Shown here: positions 52,666 through 62,725 of the stretch, one piece after another
How positions within the stretch are numbered: the first letter of the stretch is position 1
Layout: each line of letters starts with the position of its first letter
DNA from: an uncultured Flavobacteriales bacterium
Lineage (GTDB): Bacteria > Bacteroidota > Bacteroidia > Flavobacteriales_D > Crocinitomicaceae
DNA length: 64,000 nucleotides
Assembly: GCA_913046365.1 (NCBI GenBank)
Contig: CAJWRM010000012.1
Location: 1 to 64,000 of the forward strand
Reading direction: 5' to 3'
Translations under genes and position numbers: made by a program
Notes under the pieces: generated by a model
Seen by the model: the letters and a program-made list of their open reading frames with translations, nothing else
Databases searched by the model: none
What the model was told of the DNA's origin: nothing

Positions 52666-53745
52666 ATGATTCAAGAAGAATATACCGCAGAAGCAACTTT
52701 GTCCCTCCCTGAATCAGGTACAGTAGCTTGGGAGAGCCCCTCAAATATTGCGCTAGTGAAGTATTGGGGGAAGAAACCTGTACAGCTTCCCGCCAACGCA
52801 TCTATTAGCTTTACACTCAAGAATTGCTACACGGCAACCAAGTTGTCTTTTTCCAAAGCAGACAAGCGAAGCGTAAAGGTTTTTGTTAGTGGTAAGGAGC
52901 AACCATCTTTCATAAAAAAGATTGAGACTTTCTTCGAACGAATTGAAGGCTATTGTCCGTATGTAAATCATTATGCATTCAAAATTGAAACTGAAAATAC
53001 CTTTCCACACAGCAGTGGTATTGCTTCTTCGGCTTCAGGATTTAGTGCCTTGGCATTGTGTGTTTTAAGTATTGAGCGGAAAGCAGCAGGACTTTCTGAC
53101 CCGGACTTTTACAAGAAGGCTTCTTTTTTAAGCCGGCTAGGGTCGGGGAGTGCATGTCGTTCAGTATATGGTCCGATGGGTGTCTGGGGTGCGCATGCTG
53201 ATTATGCAGGAAGTAGCAATGATTTTGCGGTTCCTTATGATGACGTCCATGATGTTTTCAAAACGTATCAGGATACCATATTATTGGTAGACAAAGGAGA
53301 GAAGAAGGTGAGCTCAACCCTCGGACATGACCTCATGAATGACCATCCCTTTGCTGAAAATCGTTTTGAGCAAGCAAGGAATCACATGCTTGAGTTACAT
53401 AAAATCCTCAAATCTGGGAACATTTTGGACTTTAATCGGTTAGTAGAGAAAGAAGCACTAACCCTTCATGCGATGATGATGACCTCTGATCCTTACTTTA
53501 TGCTCTTTAAACCAAATACCTTGAGTATTATTCACAAGGTTTGGGAAAAGCGTGAGTCAGATAGTATTCCTTTTACAATCACTTTAGATGCAGGCGCAAA
53601 TGTTCATTTGCTTTATCCTGCTGAATATAAACGAGTTGCCATGGACTTCATCAAGAACGAATTAATTGCTTACTGTCAAAATGAGCAGTATATTTGTGAT
53701 GAAGTTGGAAATGGGCCGCTACTAAAAATGGAGCACTATGCTTAA
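52666..53745 (+). CDS. mvaD: Diphosphomevalonate decarboxylase
   Basis: SNIALVKYWGKK, HSSGIASSASGFSALAL, GSGSACRSVYG, ITLDAGANVHLLYP. Confidence 0.92.
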   Translation: MIQEEYTAEATLSLPESGTVAWESPSNIALVKYWGKKPVQLPANASISFTLKNCYTATKLSFSKADKRSVKVFVSGKEQPSFIKKIETFFERIEGYCPYVNHYAFKIETENTFPHSSGIASSASGFSALALCVLSIERKAAGLSDPDFYKKASFLSRLGSGSACRSVYGPMGVWGAHADYAGSSNDFAVPYDDVHDVFKTYQDTILLVDKGEKKVSSTLGHDLMNDHPFAENRFEQARNHMLELHKILKSGNILDFNRLVEKEALTLHAMMMTSDPYFMLFKPNTLSIIHKVWEKRESDSIPFTITLDAGANVHLLYPAEYKRVAMDFIKNELIAYCQNEQYICDEVGNGPLLKMEHYA

Positions 53746-54676
53746 AGAATCGTTGTACTACAGTAAAATTCTTCTTTTCGGAGAATACGGAATCATCCAC
53801 GATTCTATGGGTTTATCTATACCTTATAATGATTATAACGGAAAGCTACTTTTCAGTGCTAAGCCTGATGAGGTCTCAAAAGACTCCAACCGAAAGCTAG
53901 AAAAATTCTTGTTACACCTTGAAGGGCTTGAAGCGAAGGGTGAATTGCCATGCGCCTTGGACCTTAAGAAGTTTCGTGTAGACCTAGAAAAAGGCATGCA
54001 CTTTGATTCAAGTATTCCACAAGGCTTTGGTGTAGGAAGCTCTGGTGCCATTGTTGCCGCAATCTATGATAACTATAGCCAAGATAAAATCGCTTCAGAT
54101 GCGAACATGAGTAATGAGAAATTCATTGAGCTTAAAAAGACATTTGGAACCTTAGAGTCTTATTACCACGGTAAGAGCTCTGGTCTAGACCCTTTGATTT
54201 GTTATTTGAACTTACCCGTACTAATCAAGTCAAAAAGTGAAGTAGGGACCGTAGGTCTTCCCGATACCTCGACAGGTAAAGGAGCGATCTTCTTAATGAA
54301 TACAGGTACTACGGGAAAAACACAGCCACTGGTACAACACTTTATGGAGCGTTGTAAAGAAGAGGGATTCCGGAAAATGTTGAAAGGGAAATTCAAGAAA
54401 TACAACGATGCATGTATCGATGCGTTCCTGAACAAAAAATCGAAGCCGCTTTTGGCAAATATGAAAGGTCTGTCCAAAATTCTTTTGGAGCATTTCAAGC
54501 CAATGATTCCTCAAGTATACCATAAACTATGGCAAGAGGGAATTGATTCTAACGCCTATTATCTCAAGCTATGTGGTTCTGGTGGTGGAGGCTTTATTCT
54601 CGGTTTCACTGAGGATATTGAAAAAGCGAAGTCTAAACTTCAAGGGTATCCATTAAATGTCATCCACAGATTTTAA
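53738..54676 (+). CDS. Mevalonate kinase (GHMP family)
   Basis: SKILLFGEYGIIHDSMGLSIP, PQGFGVGSSGAIVAAIYD, YYHGKSSGLDPLICYL, KLCGSGGGGFILGFT. Confidence 0.87.
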   Translation: MLKESLYYSKILLFGEYGIIHDSMGLSIPYNDYNGKLLFSAKPDEVSKDSNRKLEKFLLHLEGLEAKGELPCALDLKKFRVDLEKGMHFDSSIPQGFGVGSSGAIVAAIYDNYSQDKIASDANMSNEKFIELKKTFGTLESYYHGKSSGLDPLICYLNLPVLIKSKSEVGTVGLPDTSTGKGAIFLMNTGTTGKTQPLVQHFMERCKEEGFRKMLKGKFKKYNDACIDAFLNKKSKPLLANMKGLSKILLEHFKPMIPQVYHKLWQEGIDSNAYYLKLCGSGGGGFILGFTEDIEKAKSKLQGYPLNVIHRF

Positions 54677-55565
54677 TACCGAAAAGCCCTCTTTTAGGTC
54701 TAAAAGAGAACGTTTTGTAGTTAAAGCATTAGCCATGCTTTCCTTGGTGCGTTGGTACAATGTCTTTGTGCTGACTTGCGCACTTTATTTAAGTGCAATG
54801 TATATGCTTAATTCAGGTATATCAAAACTTTATATATTGAAAGACATATACTTGCATATGAATATTTTAGGTATTGCTTCTTTGCTTATGGCAGGCTATA
54901 TTATTAATGGGTTTTATGACTTTGAAAAGGATATGATTAACCATCCAGAGCAAACCATTTTTGGCCGCGTGGTCAGTAAATCCTTCTGTTTTAATAGCTA
55001 TGTCTTTCTTTTATTTATTGGACTTGTTTTGTCTTCTTTTTCAGGTTGGAAGGTCTTTCTTTTCAATGCTGTCTTTTCATTTGGTTTGTGGTTCTACTCA
55101 CATAAGCTTCGTAAAAAACCCTTAACAGGTGAGCTTGGCGCCACGTTGCTCACGGTTTCTCCCTTTGCTAGCATAAGTATTTACTACATGATTACAAACC
55201 TAACGATAGGTCTATTCGTTGGGTATATTTCAGCTTTAACATTGACAAGGGAGGTCATTAAAAGAATGGTTTCTTTGAAGGGGGATCTGATTGTAGGAGA
55301 GAAAAGTATTCCTATACTTTTCGGCATTCGCAACTGCAAGTATATTATCCTCTCTTTTATGATTGCTTCGATGGTCATGATTATTGTGTTGTTTCCCAAG
55401 ATTTTGACCCAGGACATCTCCTACTATTTTGGCGCGAGTTTTGTGATGATCTTTATATCCACTTTTATTTTGCGTGCCTCAAAAACACCAACGCAATTTG
55501 ACCGGATCAACAATATCTACAAAGGACTTATTGTTTTGGCAATCGCATCTATTTTTTGGTATTAA
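54657..55565 (+). CDS. UbiA-family prenyltransferase (geranylgeranylglycerol-phosphate geranylgeranyltransferase-like)
   Basis: Many TM helices; NGFYDFEKDMINHPEQTIFGRVVSK (NxxxD-type motif); in mevalonate operon. Confidence 0.88.
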   Translation: MSSTDFNTEKPSFRSKRERFVVKALAMLSLVRWYNVFVLTCALYLSAMYMLNSGISKLYILKDIYLHMNILGIASLLMAGYIINGFYDFEKDMINHPEQTIFGRVVSKSFCFNSYVFLLFIGLVLSSFSGWKVFLFNAVFSFGLWFYSHKLRKKPLTGELGATLLTVSPFASISIYYMITNLTIGLFVGYISALTLTREVIKRMVSLKGDLIVGEKSIPILFGIRNCKYIILSFMIASMVMIIVLFPKILTQDISYYFGASFVMIFISTFILRASKTPTQFDRINNIYKGLIVLAIASIFWY

Positions 55566-56431
55566 CGGCCGTAGTTGTGAAGTTCTGACTCAGAAGTTTC
55601 ATCGAGATAGATTCTCTTTTTTTCATAAATAAGTTCTTCATCCTGACTTAGTCCCAATAACGGTTTTATGATGGCAAATTCTGCAAGTATGGCATTTTTC
55701 GGGCTGCTAAACGCATTGGTATAAAGGACATCGTTTTTGATCCCTTCTTTAATTTCTTTTAAAGCCTCAGAAAACAGATTAGAATGTGCCGTATATATAA
55801 CAATGGCAGTAAGTAATCTGCTATGCAGTCCAGAACCCAATGCACTTTCTTGAGCGCAATCGCAGCATATGTCATAGCAGTATGTCGTGTAGTTGTGTTT
55901 TATGGTGCTCCAAGCCTCAAAAATAATATCAAAGCCACCTTCGATCTTAAGACGTGTTTCATCTGGCTCCCCTCTCAATAAGTGCTTTGAGGCATGGTCG
56001 AATATGAACTGCATGTTTGCGTGTACATCGAGTATCTCAGGGTCTTCTTTCAGGTATTGAAATTCTTCAAGATCAGCATCTGAATAAAGATTTATGTGAA
56101 ATTCAAATCCCGGAAGCGAACGACTAAGTTGGGTACGCACTTCCTCCAGCGCAAAATGAAGCTCTTTTGCATCTTCTTTTTTATTGATTATAAAGCTACC
56201 TCTCAGGCGCCCGCTAAGCTTTTTTTGTTCAGTAAACAACCAGTCTACAGTTGAGGTATCACGCATTTTAGCGATTGAATCATAAAAGGCAATTACGTCG
56301 CTATATAGGGTTTTGTCACTAGGATAATAAACATTAAGCAGTCTTTCTGTATCGACGTCTATATCGATATTTTTTTGCCCAAATGAGTTTATCGAAAGGG
56401 CAGTGATTAAAAGCGTGATGGTTGTTTTCAT
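55562..56431 (-). CDS. Hypothetical secreted protein
   Basis: Signal peptide MKTTITLLITALSINSFGQ; no family recognised. Confidence 0.65.
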   Translation of the reverse strand: MKTTITLLITALSINSFGQKNIDIDVDTERLLNVYYPSDKTLYSDVIAFYDSIAKMRDTSTVDWLFTEQKKLSGRLRGSFIINKKEDAKELHFALEEVRTQLSRSLPGFEFHINLYSDADLEEFQYLKEDPEILDVHANMQFIFDHASKHLLRGEPDETRLKIEGGFDIIFEAWSTIKHNYTTYCYDICCDCAQESALGSGLHSRLLTAIVIYTAHSNLFSEALKEIKEGIKNDVLYTNAFSSPKNAILAEFAIIKPLLGLSQDEELIYEKKRIYLDETSESELHNYGR

Positions 56432-56447
56432 AAATTAATTTTTGTTT

Positions 56448-56984
56448 TTATTCATCGCAATAGACCTCTTCGCCTTTTAAAATCGTATTGGTAATAATGA
56501 ACTTTAAGTCTTTTTCAAAGGTTTTGTAGCTTTCTTTTGAGTTTGGGTAAGTAATATTGGTCTTCCATTCTCCTCCTTCGGATGAGGATCGAGTTTTATG
56601 AATTTTTTTAATAAGCACTTTATTTCTAAAATAATACAATGATTCATCTTCTATAAAAAACGCATCATCATCCATATCTCCCTCGTAGGTCGAAGATTGG
56701 ACGAAACAAATTTTTCTACATTCGGGATTGAGGTATATTGACTGGCTGAAAGTATAAAAATTGTCGAGCTCGGCAATTGAAGCAATACTTAAAGCGTCAT
56801 ATTCATCGTTTCTTAACTCCGTGGTTTGGTGTGGGGAATAATAAAAGTCTAGATCTTTACTATTGCTATCCGCATAAATTTTAATAATATCTATTTCATC
56901 TGTAATTTCTTTAAAGTCTTTTTCATCTTGAGAAAAAGTGTTAAAACAGATGATCGTGAGAAGTATAAAAATTATTTTTTTCAT
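56448..56984 (-). CDS. Hypothetical secreted protein
   Basis: Signal peptide MKKIIFILLTIICFNTFSQ; no family recognised. Confidence 0.65.
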   Translation of the reverse strand: MKKIIFILLTIICFNTFSQDEKDFKEITDEIDIIKIYADSNSKDLDFYYSPHQTTELRNDEYDALSIASIAELDNFYTFSQSIYLNPECRKICFVQSSTYEGDMDDDAFFIEDESLYYFRNKVLIKKIHKTRSSSEGGEWKTNITYPNSKESYKTFEKDLKFIITNTILKGEEVYCDE

Positions 56985-57235
56985 TTAGATTTTTAATTCG
57001 TGTACAAAATTTATACCAAATAAATTCATAATTCGTGATTAAACCCCATTCATCTTATCTAAAAAATTAGGTTTCGAAGTGTATCTCATTGATAATTAAA
57101 GTAGTTATTAAGTTATCAACTTTTAATGTTAAAAACAACTAAATGTTTTTTTCAAATGGCCTTAAATAAGATGTAGATTCGTTAATACAATCGTCGTGAA
57201 CGGTTTTTGAAGAGTTAAATAAGATAAGGAGAGAT

Positions 57236-58507
57236 ATGTTTAAAGAAGTTAGAAAAAGAGATTACACGAAAGAAGTTTTTGATTTAAATAAGATTACTGA
57301 AGCTGTATACAATGCGATGCAGTCTTCCGGTAATGGTACTAAAGAGGATGCGACCAATATATCATTGGAAGTGTTTGATGTTCTTTCGGAGCGAAATGGA
57401 AGAATTGTCAATTACATTCCAAGTATCGAGGAGATACAAGATGTTGTGGAGCAGAGATTGATGCAAAGTCAATTTTTAGATGTGGCCAAGTGTTACATTT
57501 TGTACCGCAACGAGCAGGCCCAGAAAAGAAAGCCGAATATTTTTGAAAAGAGAATCAACCTAAAACCATATGAATATCCAGACCTATATGAATATGTAGC
57601 CGCCATACGTCACTCATACTGGATTCACTCTGAATTCAACTTCACTAGTGACATACAAGACTTTAAGACGAAGTTAACTGATAAGGAGCGCAGTGCAATT
57701 AAAAACACCATGCTAGCAATTTCTCAAATTGAAGTAGCAGTTAAAAGTTTCTGGGGTGATATCTATCAAAAAATTCCAAAGCCAGAGGTTGGCTCTGTAG
57801 GCGCTACGTTTGGAGAAAGTGAGGTGCGTCACGCAGATGCTTATTCGCATCTTCTTGAAATCCTCGGGTTAAATAAGGAATTTCAGACACTCAAAAAGAA
57901 GCCCGTTATTATGAGAAGGGTACAGTATTTAGAAACTGCTTTGGCGGCTTCTAAAAGTGAAGATGCAAAAGAATATTCTGAGTCTGTCTTGTTGTTCTCT
58001 TTGTTTATTGAACATGTTTCATTGTTTTCGCAATTCTTAATTATTATGGCCTTCAACAAGCATCGTAATATGCTTAAAGGTGTTTCAAATGTCGTTGAGG
58101 CGACATCAAAAGAAGAGCAGATTCATGGCGACTTCGGAATTGATTTGATCAAAATTATCAAGTCCGAGAATCCAGACTGGTTTGATGCAGACTATGCTGA
58201 GCGTATTCAAGATATGTGTCGCAAGGCCTTTAAGGCAGAAAGTGGAATAATTGACTGGATCTTTGAGCAAGGTGAATTAGACTTTTTACCGAAAAGCCAA
58301 ATCAATGAATTTATAAAAGACCGATTCAATCGATCTTTAGAAAGCATAGGAGTAGATAAAGTTTTTGAAACTGATGAAGAGGTATTGAAGGATACTGAGT
58401 GGTTTAATGATGAGATTATTGGCACAAAGCATGGTGATTTCTTCGTCAAAAGATCAATTAATTACAGTAAAAGAACACAAAGTATAACCGCAGACGACCT
58501 TTTTTAA
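57236..58507 (+). CDS. nrdB: Ribonucleotide reductase beta subunit with N-terminal ATP-cone
   Basis: ATP-cone MFKEVRKRDYTKEVFDLNKITEAVYNAMQSSG...VVEQRLMQSQFLDVAKCYILYR; R2 core VRHADAYSHLLEIL and EEQIHGDFGID; C-terminal tail TADDLF; AAGGAG 6 nt before ATG. Confidence 0.93.
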   Translation: MFKEVRKRDYTKEVFDLNKITEAVYNAMQSSGNGTKEDATNISLEVFDVLSERNGRIVNYIPSIEEIQDVVEQRLMQSQFLDVAKCYILYRNEQAQKRKPNIFEKRINLKPYEYPDLYEYVAAIRHSYWIHSEFNFTSDIQDFKTKLTDKERSAIKNTMLAISQIEVAVKSFWGDIYQKIPKPEVGSVGATFGESEVRHADAYSHLLEILGLNKEFQTLKKKPVIMRRVQYLETALAASKSEDAKEYSESVLLFSLFIEHVSLFSQFLIIMAFNKHRNMLKGVSNVVEATSKEEQIHGDFGIDLIKIIKSENPDWFDADYAERIQDMCRKAFKAESGIIDWIFEQGELDFLPKSQINEFIKDRFNRSLESIGVDKVFETDEEVLKDTEWFNDEIIGTKHGDFFVKRSINYSKRTQSITADDLF

Positions 58508-58508
58508 T

Positions 58509-60299
58509 ATGGAGAAAAAAATACAAAACATAGAAGATAAAGCGCAGAAAGGACAAAAGGATCTGAATGCAGAGGTTTTATTAAAAGCTAGACGTGAAAC
58601 CCTAGATGCGCAGAAGGAAAAGGAACCATTTTCATGGCTGACTGAGCATAGTAGAAATTTCCTTGAGGCAGGTTATTTGGTCCCAGGAGTTTCTCCTGAG
58701 CAGCGGATTCGAGAAATCGCAGAACGTGCGGAGGATATCCTCGGTATTGATGGCTATGCCAATAAGTTTTACCATTATATGTCTGAAGGATTCTTTTCGT
58801 TGGCCTCACCTGTATGGTCAAATTTTGGAAAAGAGAGAGGGCTGCCAATAAGCTGCTTTGGGTCAAATGTGTCCGATGATATGGGGAATATATTATATAC
58901 CCAATCCGAGGTAGGGATGATGTCTAAACTAGGAGGAGGGACTTCAGGTTTCTTTGGTAATATCCGTCACCGTGGTGCTCCTGTAAAAAACAATGGAAAG
59001 GCTTCGGGTGCTGTTCATATCATGCAACTATTCGAGACAATGGTTGACGTTGTAAGTCAGGGTTCAGTTAGGAGAGGTCGTTTTTCTCCATACCTTCCAG
59101 TTGAGCACAATGATATTCATGAATTTTTGGATATTGGAACAGAAGGAAATCCCATACAGGAATTGACACATGGAGTTACTGTTTCAGATGCATGGATGGA
59201 AGAAATGATTGCAGGTGATGCCAAGAAAAGAGCGATCTGGGCAAAAGTAATCCAGCGACGTGGAGAAATTGGATATCCTTATATCTTTTTCAACGACAAA
59301 GCAAACAAAGGGGCTCCTGAAGTCTATAAAGAAAAAGACCTTAAGATATTAGCCAGTAATTTGTGTACGGAGATTATGCTTCCGTCCAACGAAAACTGGT
59401 CTTTTGTTTGTGTCTTGTCTTCCCTTAATGTTTTACATTATGACAAGTGGAAAGATACTGATGCTGTTGAAACCATGGTTCACTTCCTTGACGCAGTCAT
59501 TACGGAGTTTTTAGATAAATTAGATGTATATCGTGACTCTAGTGACCGTGAAGACCGTCAGACTTTCTTGTTTATGGAGCGCGCCTACAATTTTGCAAAA
59601 GAAAACAGAGCATTAGGTCTTGGTGTACTTGGTTGGCATTCTTTACTTCAGTCTAAGAAGTTAGCCTTCAATAGTCAAGGTTCTTATGACCTAAATACAG
59701 AAATTTTTAAGCTAATCAAAGAGAAGTCCTATAAAGCATCTGAGGAATTGGCAGATCGATTTGGAGAACCAGAGGTTATGAAGGGGTACGGAAGAAGGAA
59801 CGCAACCTTAAATGCCATTGCACCGACGACATCTTCTGCTTTCATTTTGGGGCAGGTTTCTCAGGGTATCGAACCAATTTGGTCGAATATTTATGTGAAG
59901 GATATCGCGAAGATTAAAACTACAATCAAGAATCCATTCTTATTAGAGTTACTTGAAGAGAAAGGAAAGAATACCACTGATGTATGGCATTCAATACGAA
60001 ACCGAGATGGTTCTGTTCAGCATTTAGACTTCCTAACAGATGAAGAGAAAGATGTCTTCAAAACTTATTCGGAAATAGATCAAATGGACATTGTTTATCA
60101 AGCCGGAAACCGTCAAGAATATGTAGACCAAGGACAATCGTTGAATATTATTGTGCATCCTGATATGCCAATAAAGGATATTAATAAACTATATATTACT
60201 GCATGGAAAATGGGCTTAAAGTCTCTTTACTATCAGCATAGTATGAATGCCGCGCAGAAATTCAAGCAAAAAAAGGAATGTGTTTCTTGCGAAGCATAA
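58509..60299 (+). CDS. nrdA: Ribonucleotide reductase alpha subunit lacking an ATP-cone
   Basis: SLASPVWSNFGKERGLPISCFGSNV, KLGGGTSGFFGNIR, CTEIMLPSNENWSFVCVLSSLN, C-terminal KKECVSCEA. Confidence 0.93.
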   Translation: MEKKIQNIEDKAQKGQKDLNAEVLLKARRETLDAQKEKEPFSWLTEHSRNFLEAGYLVPGVSPEQRIREIAERAEDILGIDGYANKFYHYMSEGFFSLASPVWSNFGKERGLPISCFGSNVSDDMGNILYTQSEVGMMSKLGGGTSGFFGNIRHRGAPVKNNGKASGAVHIMQLFETMVDVVSQGSVRRGRFSPYLPVEHNDIHEFLDIGTEGNPIQELTHGVTVSDAWMEEMIAGDAKKRAIWAKVIQRRGEIGYPYIFFNDKANKGAPEVYKEKDLKILASNLCTEIMLPSNENWSFVCVLSSLNVLHYDKWKDTDAVETMVHFLDAVITEFLDKLDVYRDSSDREDRQTFLFMERAYNFAKENRALGLGVLGWHSLLQSKKLAFNSQGSYDLNTEIFKLIKEKSYKASEELADRFGEPEVMKGYGRRNATLNAIAPTTSSAFILGQVSQGIEPIWSNIYVKDIAKIKTTIKNPFLLELLEEKGKNTTDVWHSIRNRDGSVQHLDFLTDEEKDVFKTYSEIDQMDIVYQAGNRQEYVDQGQSLNIIVHPDMPIKDINKLYITAWKMGLKSLYYQHSMNAAQKFKQKKECVSCEA

Positions 60300-60327
60300 C
60301 ATTAGAAACTTTTTGAATACATTTAAT

Positions 60328-60358
60328 ATGGCTATCCTCTAGGATGGCCATTTTTTTT
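60328..60358 (+). terminator. Rho-independent terminator after nrdA
   Basis: ATGGCTATCC-TCTA-GGATGGCCAT followed by TTTTTTTT. Confidence 0.88.
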
Positions 60359-60412
60359 ACAAGAATGTATTTAAATAAACCAAAGCTTTCGGTTTAGTAA
60401 AATCTATTTAGT

Positions 60413-61156
60413 CTAACAGCCTGTTTCTTCATGCGAATAGACCATTCCGTAGGGCGACATTGAAATATGAATGGATTGGTCTCCAGGGTTTTCACCAGAG
60501 GGATCAGTAAGAACCCAGAAAAAATAACTCCCATCCGTTTCAAAGTGTACACCCTCGTTTGCATCGCTCCCATATTTAGCCAATAACCGAAGTGCAATTA
60601 AATAAAATTGAGTCTTGCTTGCGATGTGTGGGATTAGGAAAGATTCTTCGTGGGATACTTTACCACCAAAAAAAGTTTTGCTTATTACACCGTTGTCATA
60701 TACCTTCGTTGAGGTTTCACCTGAAGAATAATCGCCGGGCCAAACGAGTCTACTATTGTGAAGTAAATTACCTGAATTGATAAGTTTCTCAATGTCAATT
60801 GGTTTTGACGCGTTGAGATAATGTTCCAGTACGTAACCAATATCTTCTCCGTATTTCACCTTGATAAAAGGGCTTTCGATTACAATGAGTGGATCCCGCA
60901 GTATCGTATCTTTGAAGCAGGTATTTTGCTCTGAATAGGTATCTATTGATTCGAGGACAGTAACCAATTCGCCTTCAGAAATTATTTTAAGTGTCGGAGA
61001 TGAAATAACAGGTTTTGACAACATTTTAGCTCCATTAAATTTCCAACTGTATACTTTTTGATTTTCTCGGTAATCATGATGCGCACAACCCCAAGGTTCT
61101 TGGGCATTAATTAAAAATGAGGTAAATAAAATACAGGTAGCAAGTAATCGTTTCAT
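60413..61156 (-). CDS. Hypothetical secreted protein
   Basis: Signal peptide MKRLLATCILFTSFLINAQ; 247 aa; start adjusted from 61189. Confidence 0.65.
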   Translation of the reverse strand: MKRLLATCILFTSFLINAQEPWGCAHHDYRENQKVYSWKFNGAKMLSKPVISSPTLKIISEGELVTVLESIDTYSEQNTCFKDTILRDPLIVIESPFIKVKYGEDIGYVLEHYLNASKPIDIEKLINSGNLLHNSRLVWPGDYSSGETSTKVYDNGVISKTFFGGKVSHEESFLIPHIASKTQFYLIALRLLAKYGSDANEGVHFETDGSYFFWVLTDPSGENPGDQSIHISMSPYGMVYSHEETGC

Positions 61157-61345
61157 TTTATTTCTTTTACAGTGGTTTACAATAGTCATACCAAGTTAAA
61201 AGAAAAATATAATTGACACCTACGATTTATACCATTGTATTTAGGTCTTACAAAGCGAATATATAATTGAATTTATTTTGTTGAGATATATCGCTTTGTT
61301 TAACTAATATTCTGGATTATAGGTAGATTATAAAGTTGAACATAC

Positions 61346-61933
61346 TTACTTTCTTTTCACAATACGTGCCCTTATGCGGCTTAATGATACCGGGGTGATG
61401 CCTAATACATTTGCTAAATATTTATCTGGCACTCTATTGCTGAGTGTAGGATTCTTCTTGATAAAGTCTTCATATCTCTCCTCTGCATTCATTAAAACAA
61501 ATGTTTCTAGACGCTGTAGCATTTTCTTCATCGCATTCCTTGCAAAAAATTTTCTATTTCGCTCTAGCTTAGGATTACTTTCAATGATATTTTGGACTTT
61601 ATCGAAATCAATAGAAAAGGTCTTTGTATCCTCAATGCATTCATAATAAAAACGCGAAGGTTGGTCGAATAGAATAATATCAACATTGGTAAGAATTTGA
61701 TTCTCTGAAATCAGTCCAAAGGTAATCTCATCACCTTTATCATTTATACAATATGCTCTTACAAGGCCACTTCGAAGAAAATAAACATCTGTTTTTAGCG
61801 CGCCTTCCTCAATTATAATTTCTTTCTTCTTGAAGCTTTTGGACTTTGCTGATTTAATGAGTATGCCGGCATCTTCAATGCTAAGCTCCTTACCAAATTT
61901 ATAGATCTGTCGAAGTTTATTTATATCTACCAT
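61346..61933 (-). CDS. Crp/Fnr family transcriptional regulator
   Basis: cNMP-binding fold KKKEIIIEEGALKTDVYFLRSGLVRAY; HTH VPDKYLANVLGITPVSLSRIRARI. Confidence 0.88.
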   Translation of the reverse strand: MVDINKLRQIYKFGKELSIEDAGILIKSAKSKSFKKKEIIIEEGALKTDVYFLRSGLVRAYCINDKGDEITFGLISENQILTNVDIILFDQPSRFYYECIEDTKTFSIDFDKVQNIIESNPKLERNRKFFARNAMKKMLQRLETFVLMNAEERYEDFIKKNPTLSNRVPDKYLANVLGITPVSLSRIRARIVKRK

Positions 61934-61952
61934 TCGTCAATTTTATCGATAC

Positions 61953-62651
61953 TCAAAACTTATGGTGTAAGCTGAGCTGAAACTGATTCTTACCTTGGTT
62001 GTCTGTAGTTTGATTCATTATGCCGAATTGGACCCTAAAGCCATTTCTAATGACATATCCAAGAGCCGCATAAGCCCTGTTTCGGTCAAATATTTCAACG
62101 GAATTATTGTTCCCAATGTTTCTCTGACCATTGATAAATATTTCATTATACAAGGCGAGATATATGGCCTTTTTCTCTAATGTCTTTTTATTTAAAGGGA
62201 CATTTATAAATAGGTTGTATCTATAACGCGTGCGAAGGTCTTGATTTTCAACAAATCTTTGCTCATATCGAAAACGATGATTGGTGTAGATTCGGCTTCC
62301 AAATTTTACAGGGTATAAGGCCTCTTGATAAATACGATGTTCTCCTGATGTTTCATCACTGCTTCCATTCACGCCAGTAGTTATATTTCCATATCCTAAG
62401 GTGAATTTGACTTGTGTATTTTTTGGTTTGTAGGTAACACCACTTCGAATTAGCAGTTGTTCGAGGTCACCACCTAGATTCCAGTTTCGATATTGAAGAT
62501 CTCCTTGAATACCCCAGGGGCTTTCCTTAAAATTAGTGTTGTAGAAATACATGTACCATGCACCTAGCTGATCATTTTTTTCTTGCGCATTTGAGATGTT
62601 CGGGATAAGAAACGAGATTATCGTTAAGGAGTAAATAATGAGTTTTTTCAT
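61953..62651 (-). CDS. DUF2490 family outer-membrane-like protein
   Basis: Signal peptide; LGAWYMYFYNTNFKESPWGIQGDLQYRNW, FRYEQRFV, C-terminal QFQLSLHHKF. Confidence 0.82.
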   Translation of the reverse strand: MKKLIIYSLTIISFLIPNISNAQEKNDQLGAWYMYFYNTNFKESPWGIQGDLQYRNWNLGGDLEQLLIRSGVTYKPKNTQVKFTLGYGNITTGVNGSSDETSGEHRIYQEALYPVKFGSRIYTNHRFRYEQRFVENQDLRTRYRYNLFINVPLNKKTLEKKAIYLALYNEIFINGQRNIGNNNSVEIFDRNRAYAALGYVIRNGFRVQFGIMNQTTDNQGKNQFQLSLHHKF

Positions 62652-62725
62652 GAGGATTTATGTTTTGTAAACACCATTGAAAACCAAGTAATGTTAACGC
62701 AAAATATTTGTGCTAAAAATAATAA

